Shown in pieces: positions 9,052 through 17,522 of a stretch of DNA of 64,000 nt (the stretch's first letter is position 1; the number at the start of each line of letters is the position of its first letter). The notes below the pieces were generated by a model. That model was not told the origin of the DNA, ran no database searches, and saw only the letters and a list, made by a program, of their open reading frames with translations. The translations under genes were made by a program, and so were the position numbers. Source of the stretch: Corynebacterium uberis (GTDB taxonomy: Bacteria; Actinomycetota; Actinomycetes; Mycobacteriales; Mycobacteriaceae). The stretch is taken from assembly GCF_020616335.1 (NCBI RefSeq), contig NZ_CP085051.1, positions 744,001 through 808,000 of the forward strand. Direction: 5' to 3'.

Positions 9052-10865
9052 AACGACTACACCCGTGGGGAATCGTCGGCGCCGGCATCATGTTTGTTCT
9101 GGGGCTGACCCCATCACTGCTGCCCCGCGAGGTGTTCTACCAGGGCGTTGTCTGCGGGCTAGGTGCCGGGATCGGATACCTGGTAGCGCTGGGGGTCCAC
9201 CGCGCGTGGCAACGGTGGGGTGCACCCTGGGTGCTCCCGCGCCTGGCGCGGTGGGTGGCGCGGTGGAGTGCTCGGCGTTCGGAGGAGGCTCGGCGTTCGG
9301 TGGAGGCTCCGCGTTCGGTGGGGTGGTGGCGGCAGTCTAGTAGTGGCGGGACTGGTGGGGCCGTGGCGGTGAGCCCGCGGATGGTGCGCGCCGGGGAGAT
9401 CCTGCTCAGTGTCATCGTGGTGTGCGGGGTGCTCGTGGCCGTTGGCTTTGCGCTGCGCTGGCAGCGTGCCATCGCCGAGCTCACCGGATCGCAGGCCTAC
9501 ACCGTGTGGGAATTTCTGCTGGTCATCCCCGTGGGATTCGCCGTTTTTGGGCTCATGGTTGCGGTGGGGCGCCTGCTGCGCGCCAGTGCGCACTGGATTT
9601 CCCGCGTGCTGCCTGCCCGGGTGCGGCCTACCGTCCGCTCGGCAACGGGGTGGATGACGGTGGTCGTGGCATGCGTGGTCCTGGTCAACGATGTCATCCC
9701 GGGGGCCATCGTGGGATTAGGGGAGCGGGCATTTTCCGCTACCACCCCTGACGCGTCCGGCAGCTACGGCGCGACTGAAGAAGGGGTGGACCAGCCCCAG
9801 GAGTCCACGCGCAGCGGCTCGCCGGCCTCCCCGGTATCCGCCGACGGGTTGGGCACGTTTGGCCGCCGCTTCGTTGCTGGCGGCCTGCGCAGGGCGGACC
9901 TCGCCGCCCTGACCGGGCGGGAGGCCCGGGAACCGGCGCGCGTGTATGCGGGATTGGGTAGTGCGCCCGATAATGCCTCCCGCGCCCAGGTGCTCATCTC
10001 CGAACTTGAGCGCACCGGTGCGGCGGACAGGGAGGCCATTTTATTGGTCATGCCCACCGGCACAGGATGGGTGAATTTGCGCGCCGCCCAGGCATTTGAG
10101 CTGCTGTATGGGGGTAATACCGCGATCGCTTCTGCGCAGTATTCCTCGCTGCCGTCGGCGTTCCATTTCTTTGCGGGCGGCGATGCGGTGCGGGCCGCAG
10201 GCGTCGAGCTTCTCACCCCGCTTATCGATTGGTGGAATGCGCTGCCCCAACAGCACCGGCCCAAGCTGTACCTATATGGGGAGTCGCTGGGTTCTACCGC
10301 CGTGGAGTCCGCCTTTTCAGGTATTCGGGATATTGCAGCCTCGGTGGATGGGATTTTGCTGACCGGGCCGCCCCACTTCAACCCGTTGCATTCCAGCTTG
10401 GTGGCGCGCCGGGACCCGGGCAGTCGTGCGGTCAGCCCAGAATACTCGGGCGGTATGACTGTGCGTTTCGCGCAAGACCGGAACGATATTCGGAACTTAA
10501 CCGCCAGCCCGGACATTGGGTCGCCGCATACCCGCGTGCTTTATGTTCAACACGCCTCCGACCCCGTGGTGTGGTGGTCCCCGCGCCTGCTGGTGCGCGA
10601 GCCCGACTGGCTGCGCGAACCCGCCGGAACGGACCGCTATCCCGGTATGCATTGGATTCCCGTGATTACGTTTCTTCAGGTCTCCGCGGATTTACCGGTG
10701 AGTCAAAATGTCCCGCAGGGCCACGGCCACAATTATGGGGACACGATGGTCGATGGCTTTGCGGCCATCGCCGGGGTAAGCGCGCAGTCACAACCGCTTA
10801 TCGACGCCCTCGCTGAGGCCTTGCCACGCGCCCTCGCCATGAGCGGGGACGAGAGGTTCGGCTAA
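9048..10865 (+). CDS. Membrane-anchored alpha/beta-hydrolase (Abhydrolase_9-like)
   Basis: A 605-residue protein. The N-terminal third has several hydrophobic helices (about 7-30, 35-52, 123-145, 160-178, 205-225). The C-terminal soluble part contains LYLYGESLGST near residue 410, where the serine of G-E-S-L-G is the likely nucleophile. The layout fits the actinobacterial alpha/beta-hydrolase family with an N-terminal membrane domain; substrate unknown. The ATG overlaps the ABC-F stop, so translation is coupled. A three-copy 18-bp tandem repeat encodes part of an Arg/Ser-rich cytoplasmic loop. Confidence 0.82.
   Translation: MKRLHPWGIVGAGIMFVLGLTPSLLPREVFYQGVVCGLGAGIGYLVALGVHRAWQRWGAPWVLPRLARWVARWSARRSEEARRSVEAPRSVGWWRQSSSGGTGGAVAVSPRMVRAGEILLSVIVVCGVLVAVGFALRWQRAIAELTGSQAYTVWEFLLVIPVGFAVFGLMVAVGRLLRASAHWISRVLPARVRPTVRSATGWMTVVVACVVLVNDVIPGAIVGLGERAFSATTPDASGSYGATEEGVDQPQESTRSGSPASPVSADGLGTFGRRFVAGGLRRADLAALTGREAREPARVYAGLGSAPDNASRAQVLISELERTGAADREAILLVMPTGTGWVNLRAAQAFELLYGGNTAIASAQYSSLPSAFHFFAGGDAVRAAGVELLTPLIDWWNALPQQHRPKLYLYGESLGSTAVESAFSGIRDIAASVDGILLTGPPHFNPLHSSLVARRDPGSRAVSPEYSGGMTVRFAQDRNDIRNLTASPDIGSPHTRVLYVQHASDPVVWWSPRLLVREPDWLREPAGTDRYPGMHWIPVITFLQVSADLPVSQNVPQGHGHNYGDTMVDGFAAIAGVSAQSQPLIDALAEALPRALAMSGDERFG
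9271..9324 (+). repeat. 18-bp tandem repeat x3 inside the hydrolase gene
   Basis: Units at 9271-9288, 9289-9306 and 9307-9324 differ at only a few bases and encode three copies of a six-residue A(R/P)RS(E/V)(E/G) pattern in the loop between predicted helices 2 and 3. Being a multiple of three, copy-number changes would keep the frame. Confidence 0.8.
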
Positions 10866-10877
10866 AGCGTTCGCCGC

Positions 10878-10893
10878 GGGGGCGTCGAAAAGC
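10878..10893 (+). repeat. Variant of the dispersed GGGGGCGTCGATAAGC word, intergenic
   Basis: GGGGGCGTCGAAAAGC (one mismatch to the exact 16-mer) lies 12 bases after the hydrolase stop, outside any gene. Confidence 0.5.
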
Positions 10894-10921
10894 GAGCGGC
10901 GTGGCCGCTATGCTGGGGCCC

Positions 10922-11245
10922 ATGATTTTGATCAACGTGAAATTTCGTCCCCTGCCGGAGTTTGTAGAAACGTTCCGCCAGGAAGTGGAGTCCTTCACCG
11001 CCGCCACCCGCGCAGAAGAGGGCAATATCTTCTTCGAATGGTTCCGCAATGTCGATGACCCCAACGAGTACTTCTTGCTGGAGTCCTTCCAGGATGACGC
11101 GGCCGAAGCGCACGTGGAATCCGAGCATTTCAAGGCCGCGTGTGAGATGTTCCCGCGGATCCTTTCGGAAACCCCGCAGATCATCAACACCACCATTGAG
11201 GGCAAGACCGAGTGGGATCGTATGGCGGAGTTTTCGGTGGACTAG
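10922..11245 (+). CDS. Antibiotic biosynthesis monooxygenase (ABM) domain protein
   Basis: A 107-residue protein covering a single ABM ferredoxin-like fold. The pattern FRPLPEFVETFRQEVESFTAATRAEEGN, then FFEWFRN, then an H-V-E-S-E-H-F helix is typical of YgiN-type quinol monooxygenases and related oxygenases without cofactor. Its substrate cannot be deduced. TATGCT at 10909-10914 is seven bases before the ATG, so the message is probably leaderless. Confidence 0.85.
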   Translation: MILINVKFRPLPEFVETFRQEVESFTAATRAEEGNIFFEWFRNVDDPNEYFLLESFQDDAAEAHVESEHFKAACEMFPRILSETPQIINTTIEGKTEWDRMAEFSVD

Positions 11246-11408
11246 TTCGCCGCCCTGCGAACCTGCAGCCCTTGCCCGCACATGCGTTCGATTGCTATGT
11301 GTGGGCTAGTGGGCGCCGTCACGGGGGGTTGTTAGGTTGGGGGATTTGGCTTAAAAACGCCTGGTCAAGGTGCAAATTTAGGGGGTGGCGCGCGGGCTGG
11401 GTGGTGGT

Positions 11409-11414
11409 TATAAT
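11409..11414 (+). promoter_or_regulatory. Consensus -10 box TATAAT of the DUF222/HNH gene
   Basis: A perfect TATAAT lies 40 bases upstream of the ATG at 11455, in an AT-richer patch (11350-11415). No clear -35 is seen at 17 bp. A purine-rich ribosome site (AAGGGGGG) precedes the start, unlike the leaderless neighbours. Confidence 0.5.
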
Positions 11415-11454
11415 GGGGTGGCATCGAAGGGGAACACACGATTGAAGGGGGGAT

Positions 11455-12876
11455 ATGGTCACCATTGCGGAACACGTCGCGGCGATTGATGCTGCGTTGC
11501 GTGGAATCTTCGCCGAGCTGGGCCCAGATCTTCCCGCCGAACATTTCCATCCCCTGATCCCTGTACTCAAGGATCTTGAGCGGGTCTGTCACACCAAGGG
11601 GCTGATCGATGCTCTTGTGGCGCACCTCGCGCAGACCACTCACGCCGGGGACACCATTGGCACCGCGCACAGTTCAACCTTCCTGCGGGAGGAATTTGGG
11701 CTGTCCGCCCAGGAGGCCCACCGGCGCCTGCGCCGCGGTGCCATGAACTATGCCGCAGTTGCCGGAACAGGGGCGCACGAGCAGGCGCAGCAGCGCGCCG
11801 CCGTCGCCGTCGAGCTGGACACCGGCGTGTCCGCCGAGAAGGCTGCGATCATCGAGCGCGAACTGCGCAGCCTGCGGCCAGAAGCGGCTGGCCTGCGCGA
11901 CGAGCTTCACCACCAAGCAAGCGCGCACGCTGCCGAGCGTTCCCCGGAAGACTTACGCGACTGGGTGCGCCGCGCCGTCACCCGCGCCGGCGGGGCCACC
12001 CCGGACCCCTTCGCGGGAATCCGCAAACGCTACCTCGCCGTGGCTGCGCCGGATGCTGACGGCGGCGCACGCATCAGCGGCTACCTGCCGGCCCACGTCC
12101 TCGCGCAACTGGAGGTCAGCCTCGCACCGGCACGCCGGCCAGGCCACCTCTTCGACGAGACCCGCAACCCCGAGGAGACAGACGCGCGCACCCTGGGACA
12201 GCGCCGGGTAGACGCGCTGGCGGACATCCTCACCCGCTACAACAGCGGGGCACTGCAACGCCGCCAGGGCATCGGCTCAGTGGTCCTGTCACTGACCCCG
12301 GACGACCTCGCCGAACCGCACGGCCACCAGTGGTGGACGACACGTCACGCCACCAACACCAACGCGCGGCTGAATTTCGCCGAGTTCCTGGCCCTCGGCG
12401 CCGCGCCGCAGGATGTGGCCGTCATCCATGACCCAGACACCGGCCAGCCGCTGCACTGTGGCCGAACCAAGCGGAGCGCCACCCTGCTCCAAAGGCTGAG
12501 CCTCTTTGCCACCGAACTCGTGTGCACTCACCCCGGGTGTACCCAGCCGGCAGTCAACTGCGACGTTCACCACATCGAATCCTGGGCTCGCGGCGGGCCA
12601 ACCGACATAGAAAACCTCACCCTGCTGTGCCGGCGCCACCACAGCGATAACAATGACGCCCGCGCGGCCACCGCAGCCCGCGGATGGGCGGCACGAGACG
12701 AAGAAACGGGCCGCGTCGGCTGGCAACCACCCGCGGCCCCCGGCCAGCCCAGACCGCCAATAAAATTCAACGAGACCACGGCTAGCCAACAATCAGGAGG
12801 GGCGAGAATACGGGCCACAAAACACCACCGGTCAGAGGGGGATTCACACTCTGATCCGCCACGTCATGCTGCCTAA
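11455..12876 (+). CDS. DUF222 and HNH endonuclease domain protein (13E12-type)
   Basis: A 473-residue protein with an N-terminal alpha-helical DUF222 region (about 10-330) and a C-terminal HNH nuclease motif (CDVHH ... NLTLLCRRHH, about 363-393) with paired cysteines for a structural zinc. This architecture is multi-copy in actinobacteria (13E12 repeat family) and often behaves as accessory or selfish DNA; the cellular role is not established. The C-terminal 60 residues are low-complexity and basic. It stands alone with its own promoter. Confidence 0.88.
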   Translation: MVTIAEHVAAIDAALRGIFAELGPDLPAEHFHPLIPVLKDLERVCHTKGLIDALVAHLAQTTHAGDTIGTAHSSTFLREEFGLSAQEAHRRLRRGAMNYAAVAGTGAHEQAQQRAAVAVELDTGVSAEKAAIIERELRSLRPEAAGLRDELHHQASAHAAERSPEDLRDWVRRAVTRAGGATPDPFAGIRKRYLAVAAPDADGGARISGYLPAHVLAQLEVSLAPARRPGHLFDETRNPEETDARTLGQRRVDALADILTRYNSGALQRRQGIGSVVLSLTPDDLAEPHGHQWWTTRHATNTNARLNFAEFLALGAAPQDVAVIHDPDTGQPLHCGRTKRSATLLQRLSLFATELVCTHPGCTQPAVNCDVHHIESWARGGPTDIENLTLLCRRHHSDNNDARAATAARGWAARDEETGRVGWQPPAAPGQPRPPIKFNETTASQQSGGARIRATKHHRSEGDSHSDPPRHAA

Positions 12877-12989
12877 AAGCAGCGCGGACCGCTGGGGACC
12901 GCGCGCGCATGCGCACGACCGCCGGTGCGGCAGCTCGGTGCGGGATGCAGCCTGCCTCCGGACAGCTGCGCAAGGTGAATAAAGCGCGG

Positions 12990-12995
12990 TACTAT
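12990..12995 (+). promoter_or_regulatory. -10 box TACTAT of ppk2
   Basis: TACTAT ends seven bases before the ppk2 ATG; no ribosome-binding site is present, consistent with a leaderless mRNA. Confidence 0.5.
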
Positions 12996-13002
12996 CTCAA
13001 TT

Positions 13003-13905
13003 ATGTCTGACATTCAGTCCGCCGATAGTTCGGTCAGCCTTGGCAAGGACGCTGCCAAGCCCGGCCCCGATCGCCCCCTGGATACGCACGGGAAGCTAGA
13101 TAAAAAGGCGTATGAGAAGGAACTCAAGCGCCTTCAGGCGGAACTTGTTGACATGCAGCAATGGGTCGTGGAAACGGGGGCGCGCCTGGTCATCATCATG
13201 GAAGGCCGCGACGCCGCCGGCAAAGGCTCCGCGATCAAGCGCATCACCCAATACCTCAACCCGCGCACCTGCCGCGTAGAGGCCCTTCCGGCGCCGAACT
13301 CGCGGGAGCAGGGGCAATGGTATTTCCAGCGCTATGTGGAGCGTCTGCCCACCGCAGGCGAGATCGTCATCTTTGACCGCTCCTGGTACAACCGCGCCGG
13401 GGTGGAACGTGTCATGGGTTTTTGCACCTCCCAGGAGTATCGCCGCTTCCTGCACCAGGCGCCCATCTTTGAGCGCTTGCTCACAGAAGACGGCATCATG
13501 CTGCGCAAATACTGGTTTTCGGTCTCTGATGAAGAACAGATCGCCCGCTTTAAATCCCGGCGCAATGACCCGCTGCGCCGCTGGAAACTCTCGCCCATGG
13601 ACTTGCAATCCATCACCCGGTGGCAGGACTATTCCCGCGCTAAAGATGAAATGTTTGTGCATACCGATATCGCCAGCGCGCCCTGGTTCACGGTAGAAAG
13701 CGAAGACAAGAAGCGCTCCCGAATTAACGTCATCTCACACCTTTTGTCCACCATTCCCTACGAGCGCATTGAGCGCGCCCTCCCGCAGATCCCGGATCGC
13801 CCCTCCTCCGACAAGAACTATCGACGCCCCCCGCGCGACGAGTTCCGCTACGTCCCCGACGTTGCGGCAAGCCTGGTCAAGCCCAAGAAGAAGAAAAAGC
13901 GCTAG
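13003..13905 (+). CDS. ppk2: Polyphosphate kinase 2
   Basis: A 300-residue one-domain PPK2. EGRDAAGKGSAIKR (about 67-80) is the Walker A loop, IVIFDRSWYNRAGVERVMG (about 121-139) holds the Walker B aspartate and the lid arginines, and a basic C-terminal tail ends in Lys-rich sequence. PPK2 enzymes move phosphate between polyphosphate and NDPs; corynebacterial members are known to make GTP or ATP from polyphosphate. The direction and nucleotide preference cannot be read here. The next gene starts two bases after its stop. Confidence 0.94.
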   Translation: MSDIQSADSSVSLGKDAAKPGPDRPLDTHGKLDKKAYEKELKRLQAELVDMQQWVVETGARLVIIMEGRDAAGKGSAIKRITQYLNPRTCRVEALPAPNSREQGQWYFQRYVERLPTAGEIVIFDRSWYNRAGVERVMGFCTSQEYRRFLHQAPIFERLLTEDGIMLRKYWFSVSDEEQIARFKSRRNDPLRRWKLSPMDLQSITRWQDYSRAKDEMFVHTDIASAPWFTVESEDKKRSRINVISHLLSTIPYERIERALPQIPDRPSSDKNYRRPPRDEFRYVPDVAASLVKPKKKKKR

Positions 13906-13907
13906 CA

Positions 13908-14648
13908 ATGACCCCCAGCGAGTCCCTGGAGTACCGGGATGCGCCGAACCGTGCGGTGGCGCCCCGGTACGGGTTCGTCATAGCTGGACTAGCCATTGTC
14001 ATCGCGGCCGGGGTGGTGGCGTGGCTGCGTTTTGCAGAGATACCGGACCCCATGCCTACCCACTGGAGCGGAAGCGGTTCTCCTAACCGGTATAGCGATA
14101 AGTCGCTGCCCCAATACATCGGGCTTTTTACCGTCGGGCCGCTGGTGACGTGGGTGAGCCAAATCGGCGCCCTCGCGCTGATTCGCTCCCAGTCGCGCAA
14201 CGTGGTGGGCCCCAGCCAGGCGCGCCGCCGCCGTATTTGGTTGATGCTGGATCGCACCTATGTGGCCACCGGGTGGTTCTTGTTGGCGCTCATCGCGCTG
14301 ATCTCTGCCAGCTCGGCGGTGGTGGATGCGCAGACCGGCCGGGGGTTGAACTCGCTGTGGTTCCTCGCCGGGTTTGTCGTGGCGCTGGTTGGGTATTTCG
14401 CCTACCTGTGGCGCGCTGACGTGCGTATTCGGGCGACGGTTCCCCTGGAGCCTGGGGTGGATCCGGGGCCGCGGCTGCGCTGGGGCTTTTTGTACTTTGA
14501 GCCCAGTGATCCGCGGGTGATCATTTCTACTAACAAGGGCACCAGTTCAACGTTGAACCTGGCCCGGTTGGGGGCGTGGCTGGTGTTGGCCGGCCTTATG
14601 GCGCCGGCCGTGCTCGTTATTGTGCTGGTTGCGCTGACGGGTCGGTAG
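13908..14648 (+). CDS. DUF1648/DUF5808-type membrane protein
   Basis: A 246-residue integral membrane protein with about five hydrophobic helices. The stretch IPDPMPTHWSGSGSPNRYSDKS after the first helix is the DUF1648 motif seen in SdpI-like and YhfL-like proteins. The segment near 195-218 (WGFLYFEPSDPRVIIS) resembles the small DUF5808 domain. No enzymatic residues are evident; relatives include bacteriocin-immunity and signalling proteins, but function is open. It is co-transcribed with ppk2 and its 3' end overlaps the opposite-strand EIIC gene by 32 bp. Confidence 0.8.
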   Translation: MTPSESLEYRDAPNRAVAPRYGFVIAGLAIVIAAGVVAWLRFAEIPDPMPTHWSGSGSPNRYSDKSLPQYIGLFTVGPLVTWVSQIGALALIRSQSRNVVGPSQARRRRIWLMLDRTYVATGWFLLALIALISASSAVVDAQTGRGLNSLWFLAGFVVALVGYFAYLWRADVRIRATVPLEPGVDPGPRLRWGFLYFEPSDPRVIISTNKGTSSTLNLARLGAWLVLAGLMAPAVLVIVLVALTGR

Positions 14649-15879
14649 GGGCGGGGTCATCGTCGGGGTTGCGCCCGGGGGTCATGAGGTTCAGTTTGGT
14701 GATGAGCACCCGGAAGATCACGTAGTAGATGACCGCGAAGATGAGGCCAACGATGATCACCAGCCAGGGTTTGGTGGCAATTCCCCAGTTGAGAACGTAG
14801 TCGGTCGCGCCCGCGGAGAAGCCGAACCCCAGCTTGGCGCCCAGGAAGTTCATCACCGCCAACGCCGTTCCGGTGAGGATGGCGTGGATGACGTAGAGCG
14901 GCATGGCCACGAACATGAAGGAGAATTCGATCGGTTCGGTGATGCCGGTGAGGAAGGCGGTCAGCGCCAGGGAGATCATGGCGCCGCCGACGATCTTCTT
15001 CTGGGCGGGCCGGGCGGTGTGGTAGAAGGCCAGGCAGGCTGCGGGCAGGGCGAACATCATGATGGGGAAGAAGCCGGTCATGAAGCTGCCGGCGGTGGGG
15101 TCTCCAGCCAGGAAGCGGGCGATGTCGCCGTGGACGAGTTCGCCGGAGGCGTTAGGGTATTCGCCCAGGACGAACCAGGGGAAGAAGTTGAGCAGGTGGT
15201 GCAGGCCGAGCGGGATGAGGGCGCGGTTGCAGATGCCGTAGAAGAATCCACCGATGACGTCATTGTTTTGCACCAGCTCGCCGGCGGCGCGCAGCCCGGC
15301 GTTGAAGGCCGGGTAGATCAGCAGCAGGGGGATGGCCACCAGGACTGCGCTGAATCCGACGATCATGGGCACCAGGCGCCGGCCGGAGAAAAAGCCCAGC
15401 CAGTCGGGGAGCTTGGTGCGGTGGAAGCGTTGCCATTCTACGGCTGCGATGAGCCCGATGATCACGCCGCCGAAGACGTTGTAGTTGACCACGGCTTGGT
15501 CCCCGTTGGCGTCCGTGACGCCTTTGAGCACGATGGGGCTCATGGCTTCGAAGGTGCCGGTGAGCATGAGGTAGCCGACGATGGCGGCCAGTGCGGTGGA
15601 GCCGTCGGCCTTCTTGGCAAATCCGATGGCGATGCCCACCGCGAAGAGGATGGGCAGGTTGCTCATGATGGCGTTGCCGGCGCCTCCGAGGAGGTTGGCT
15701 AGCCAGGCCAGGACGGTGACGTCTGGCCAGCGGCCCAAAAGGTCTGCTTGCCCGGCTCTGGCCATGAGGGCGGCGACGGGGAGCGTGGCAATGGGCAGCA
15801 TGAGTGAGCGGCCGAGCCGCTGGAGGACCTTCATGGATCCGCCCTTTTTGGCGGGGGCTTTTTCTCCAGCTCGTGTCAT
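14617..15879 (-). CDS. PTS EIIC membrane subunit, N-acetylglucosamine (NagE)-like
   Basis: A 420-residue sugar permease of the glucose/GlcNAc superfamily. VLQRLGRSLMLPIATLPVAAL at the N-terminus, LGLHHLLNFFPWFVLGE, HGDIARFLAGDPTAGSFMTGFFPIMMF and TGITEPIEFSFMF match NagE closely; GITEPIEF is the substrate-site motif of EIIC proteins. It lacks EIIB and EIIA domains, which are encoded by the two divergent genes next to it. ATG at 15879 is chosen; a second ATG at 15834 is possible. Specificity for GlcNAc over glucose rests on overall resemblance. Confidence 0.88.
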   Translation of the reverse strand: MTRAGEKAPAKKGGSMKVLQRLGRSLMLPIATLPVAALMARAGQADLLGRWPDVTVLAWLANLLGGAGNAIMSNLPILFAVGIAIGFAKKADGSTALAAIVGYLMLTGTFEAMSPIVLKGVTDANGDQAVVNYNVFGGVIIGLIAAVEWQRFHRTKLPDWLGFFSGRRLVPMIVGFSAVLVAIPLLLIYPAFNAGLRAAGELVQNNDVIGGFFYGICNRALIPLGLHHLLNFFPWFVLGEYPNASGELVHGDIARFLAGDPTAGSFMTGFFPIMMFALPAACLAFYHTARPAQKKIVGGAMISLALTAFLTGITEPIEFSFMFVAMPLYVIHAILTGTALAVMNFLGAKLGFGFSAGATDYVLNWGIATKPWLVIIVGLIFAVIYYVIFRVLITKLNLMTPGRNPDDDPAPTDPSAQPAQ

Positions 15880-16013
15880 GGCTGGGTGTGTCCTTTCCTT
15901 GGAGACCAATATCCTGCGAAACATCCTAGACACAGCCTTAACCCTGTGCGGTGGGGCTTGTGTAGTGTGAACTTTGAACTGCTTGCTTTTAAGTGATCGA
16001 AGGGCATGAAGTC
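15880..16013. promoter_or_regulatory. Divergent promoter region between PTS EIIC and EIIB-EIIA
   Basis: The 134-bp gap serves both halves of the PTS. TTGGAGACCAA at 15899-15909 is an odd-length palindrome whose AGACCA half resembles the GntR (NagR/DasR) operator half-site. The full dre consensus is not present, so this is a weak candidate operator. Confidence 0.35.
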
Positions 16014-16250
16014 ATGGCTTCTATTGACATTGACAAAATCGTCGCCGGACTGGGCGGCGTGAACAATATCTCCGAAATTGAGGGATGTATCACTCGACTG
16101 CGAACGGTGGTGGAGGATGCGTCTGCGGTAGATGAGGCGACGTTGCGGGCCGGCGGTGCGATGGGGGTTATCGCCGCGGGGGATGCGGTTCAGGTTGTCG
16201 TCGGGCCGCAGGCAGAGATGATCGCCGAGGATATTGAGGACATGCTGTGA
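16014..16250 (+). CDS. PTS EIIB subunit (glucose/GlcNAc type)
   Basis: A 78-residue stand-alone EIIB. The phosphorylated cysteine is in IEGCITRLRT near residue 23-32. EIIB takes phosphate from EIIA and passes it to the incoming sugar at EIIC. The gene is divergent from its EIIC and overlaps EIIA by four bases (GTGA). The start at 16014 gives the normal domain length; an in-frame upstream start would add seven residues. Confidence 0.9.
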   Translation: MASIDIDKIVAGLGGVNNISEIEGCITRLRTVVEDASAVDEATLRAGGAMGVIAAGDAVQVVVGPQAEMIAEDIEDML

Positions 16251-16702
16251 TCATTCATGCCCCGCTGTCTGGAACGGTCACGCCTTTAGCGCAGGTGCCT
16301 GACCCGGTTTTTTCTGCCGGTATGGTCGGCGATGGGATGGCGGTCACGCCGCCGGATGATGCTGAGACGCTGCACGTGGTGGCCCCGGTGTCGGGCAGGC
16401 TCGTGCAAGTCATGCCGCACGCTTTTGCCATTCTGACGCCCGAGGGGCCCGGCATTTTGGTCCACGTGGGCCTGGATACGGTGGAGCTGGAGGGCCGGGG
16501 TTTTGCTACCCACAAGGCCAAGGGCGACCAGGTCGCTGCCGGCGAGGAGGTCATCACCGTCACCGCTGGGGTGGTTCGGGAGGCGGAGCTTTCTTTGGTC
16601 TGCCCGGTGGTGGTGATGGATGCGGCAGGCACGGCGATTGCTCGCCGCGCCGACGCGGATGCCGCTATTGATTCCGGGGAGTTGCTCTTCGAGCTGAGCT
16701 AG
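16247..16702 (+). CDS. PTS EIIA subunit (Crr type)
   Basis: A 151-residue EIIA-Glc-like protein. ILVHVGLDTVEL near 70-81 carries the phospho-histidine and HVVAPVSGR near 43-51 the second conserved histidine region. It receives phosphate from HPr. GTG start overlapping EIIB. Its 3' end overlaps the convergent HAD gene by four bases. Confidence 0.92.
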   Translation: MIIHAPLSGTVTPLAQVPDPVFSAGMVGDGMAVTPPDDAETLHVVAPVSGRLVQVMPHAFAILTPEGPGILVHVGLDTVELEGRGFATHKAKGDQVAAGEEVITVTAGVVREAELSLVCPVVVMDAAGTAIARRADADAAIDSGELLFELS

Positions 16703-17478
16703 TCGGCGAAGAGTTCGCGCAGGACCTGCATGACGCCGCCTTCGGTGTGGGGCGGCGCGATGTGGTCGGCGATTTCTTTCAGGGCGGGGTGGGCGTTGGC
16801 CATGGCGTAGGAGGTGCCGGCGGCGGTGAGGAGTTCGTAGTCGTTGAGGTAGTCGCCGAAGGCGAGGGTCTGGTCGAGCGTTATTCCGGTGTGGCGTGCG
16901 AGTTCGGTCAGCGCGGTGCCTTTGTTGGCGGCGGGGTTCATCACGTCGATCCAGCGGGCGCTGGAGATGACAACGTGCTGGCCGGCGGCGGCGTCGGCAA
17001 GCGTGGCGGCGAGCTGGTCGGTGGCGCCGTTGCGGCAGTTGACGGCGAGTTTGACTACCTCGTCGCGCTCAGCAACTTCGTGGAGGTCTGCCACCTGCTC
17101 GATGGAGTGGTAGTAGCTGAGTTCTTCGACGGGAGGGGTCTCTGTGTAGGCGCGCAGTGGGTGGCAGACCACCACGTTCATGGTGGTGCCGCGCACGGCA
17201 TCAATGACGCTGTGGACGGCGTCCATGGGCATGGGGGTGGTGGAGACGATGTCTCCGTGGGCGACCACAACGGCCCCGTTTTCGGCGATGAAGTCGAGTT
17301 CGCCGGACAGTGGTTCGAACATTTCGGTCAGCGTGGCCAGCTGGCGCCCGGAGGAGGGGGTGAAGGCGATCCCGGCGGCGCGCAGGCGTGGGTAGAACTC
17401 CCAGAAGTCGGCGGGGATGTGCCCCTGGCCGTCCAGGAAGGTGCCGTCCATGTCCGCGGCTATTAATCGGTAGTCCAC
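16699..17478 (-). CDS. Cof-type HAD phosphatase
   Basis: A 259-residue HAD hydrolase with motif I DMDGTFLD (9-16), motif II SSGR (42-45), and motif IV GDYLNDYELL (about 208-217). These define the Cof subfamily (C2B cap) that dephosphorylates sugar phosphates or FMN-like compounds. Next to a sugar PTS, a sugar-phosphate substrate is plausible but unproved. Confidence 0.88.
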   Translation of the reverse strand: MDYRLIAADMDGTFLDGQGHIPADFWEFYPRLRAAGIAFTPSSGRQLATLTEMFEPLSGELDFIAENGAVVVAHGDIVSTTPMPMDAVHSVIDAVRGTTMNVVVCHPLRAYTETPPVEELSYYHSIEQVADLHEVAERDEVVKLAVNCRNGATDQLAATLADAAAGQHVVISSARWIDVMNPAANKGTALTELARHTGITLDQTLAFGDYLNDYELLTAAGTSYAMANAHPALKEIADHIAPPHTEGGVMQVLRELFAD

Positions 17479-17522
17479 TGGGGTCCTTTCGGGGTGGGGC
17501 AGGTTGTGGGAGACTGGGCGCC

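Noticed and set aside
11455..12876. DUF222/HNH gene as a homing endonuclease inside an intron or intein
   Set aside because: It is a complete stand-alone gene with its own promoter and is not inserted in another coding sequence.
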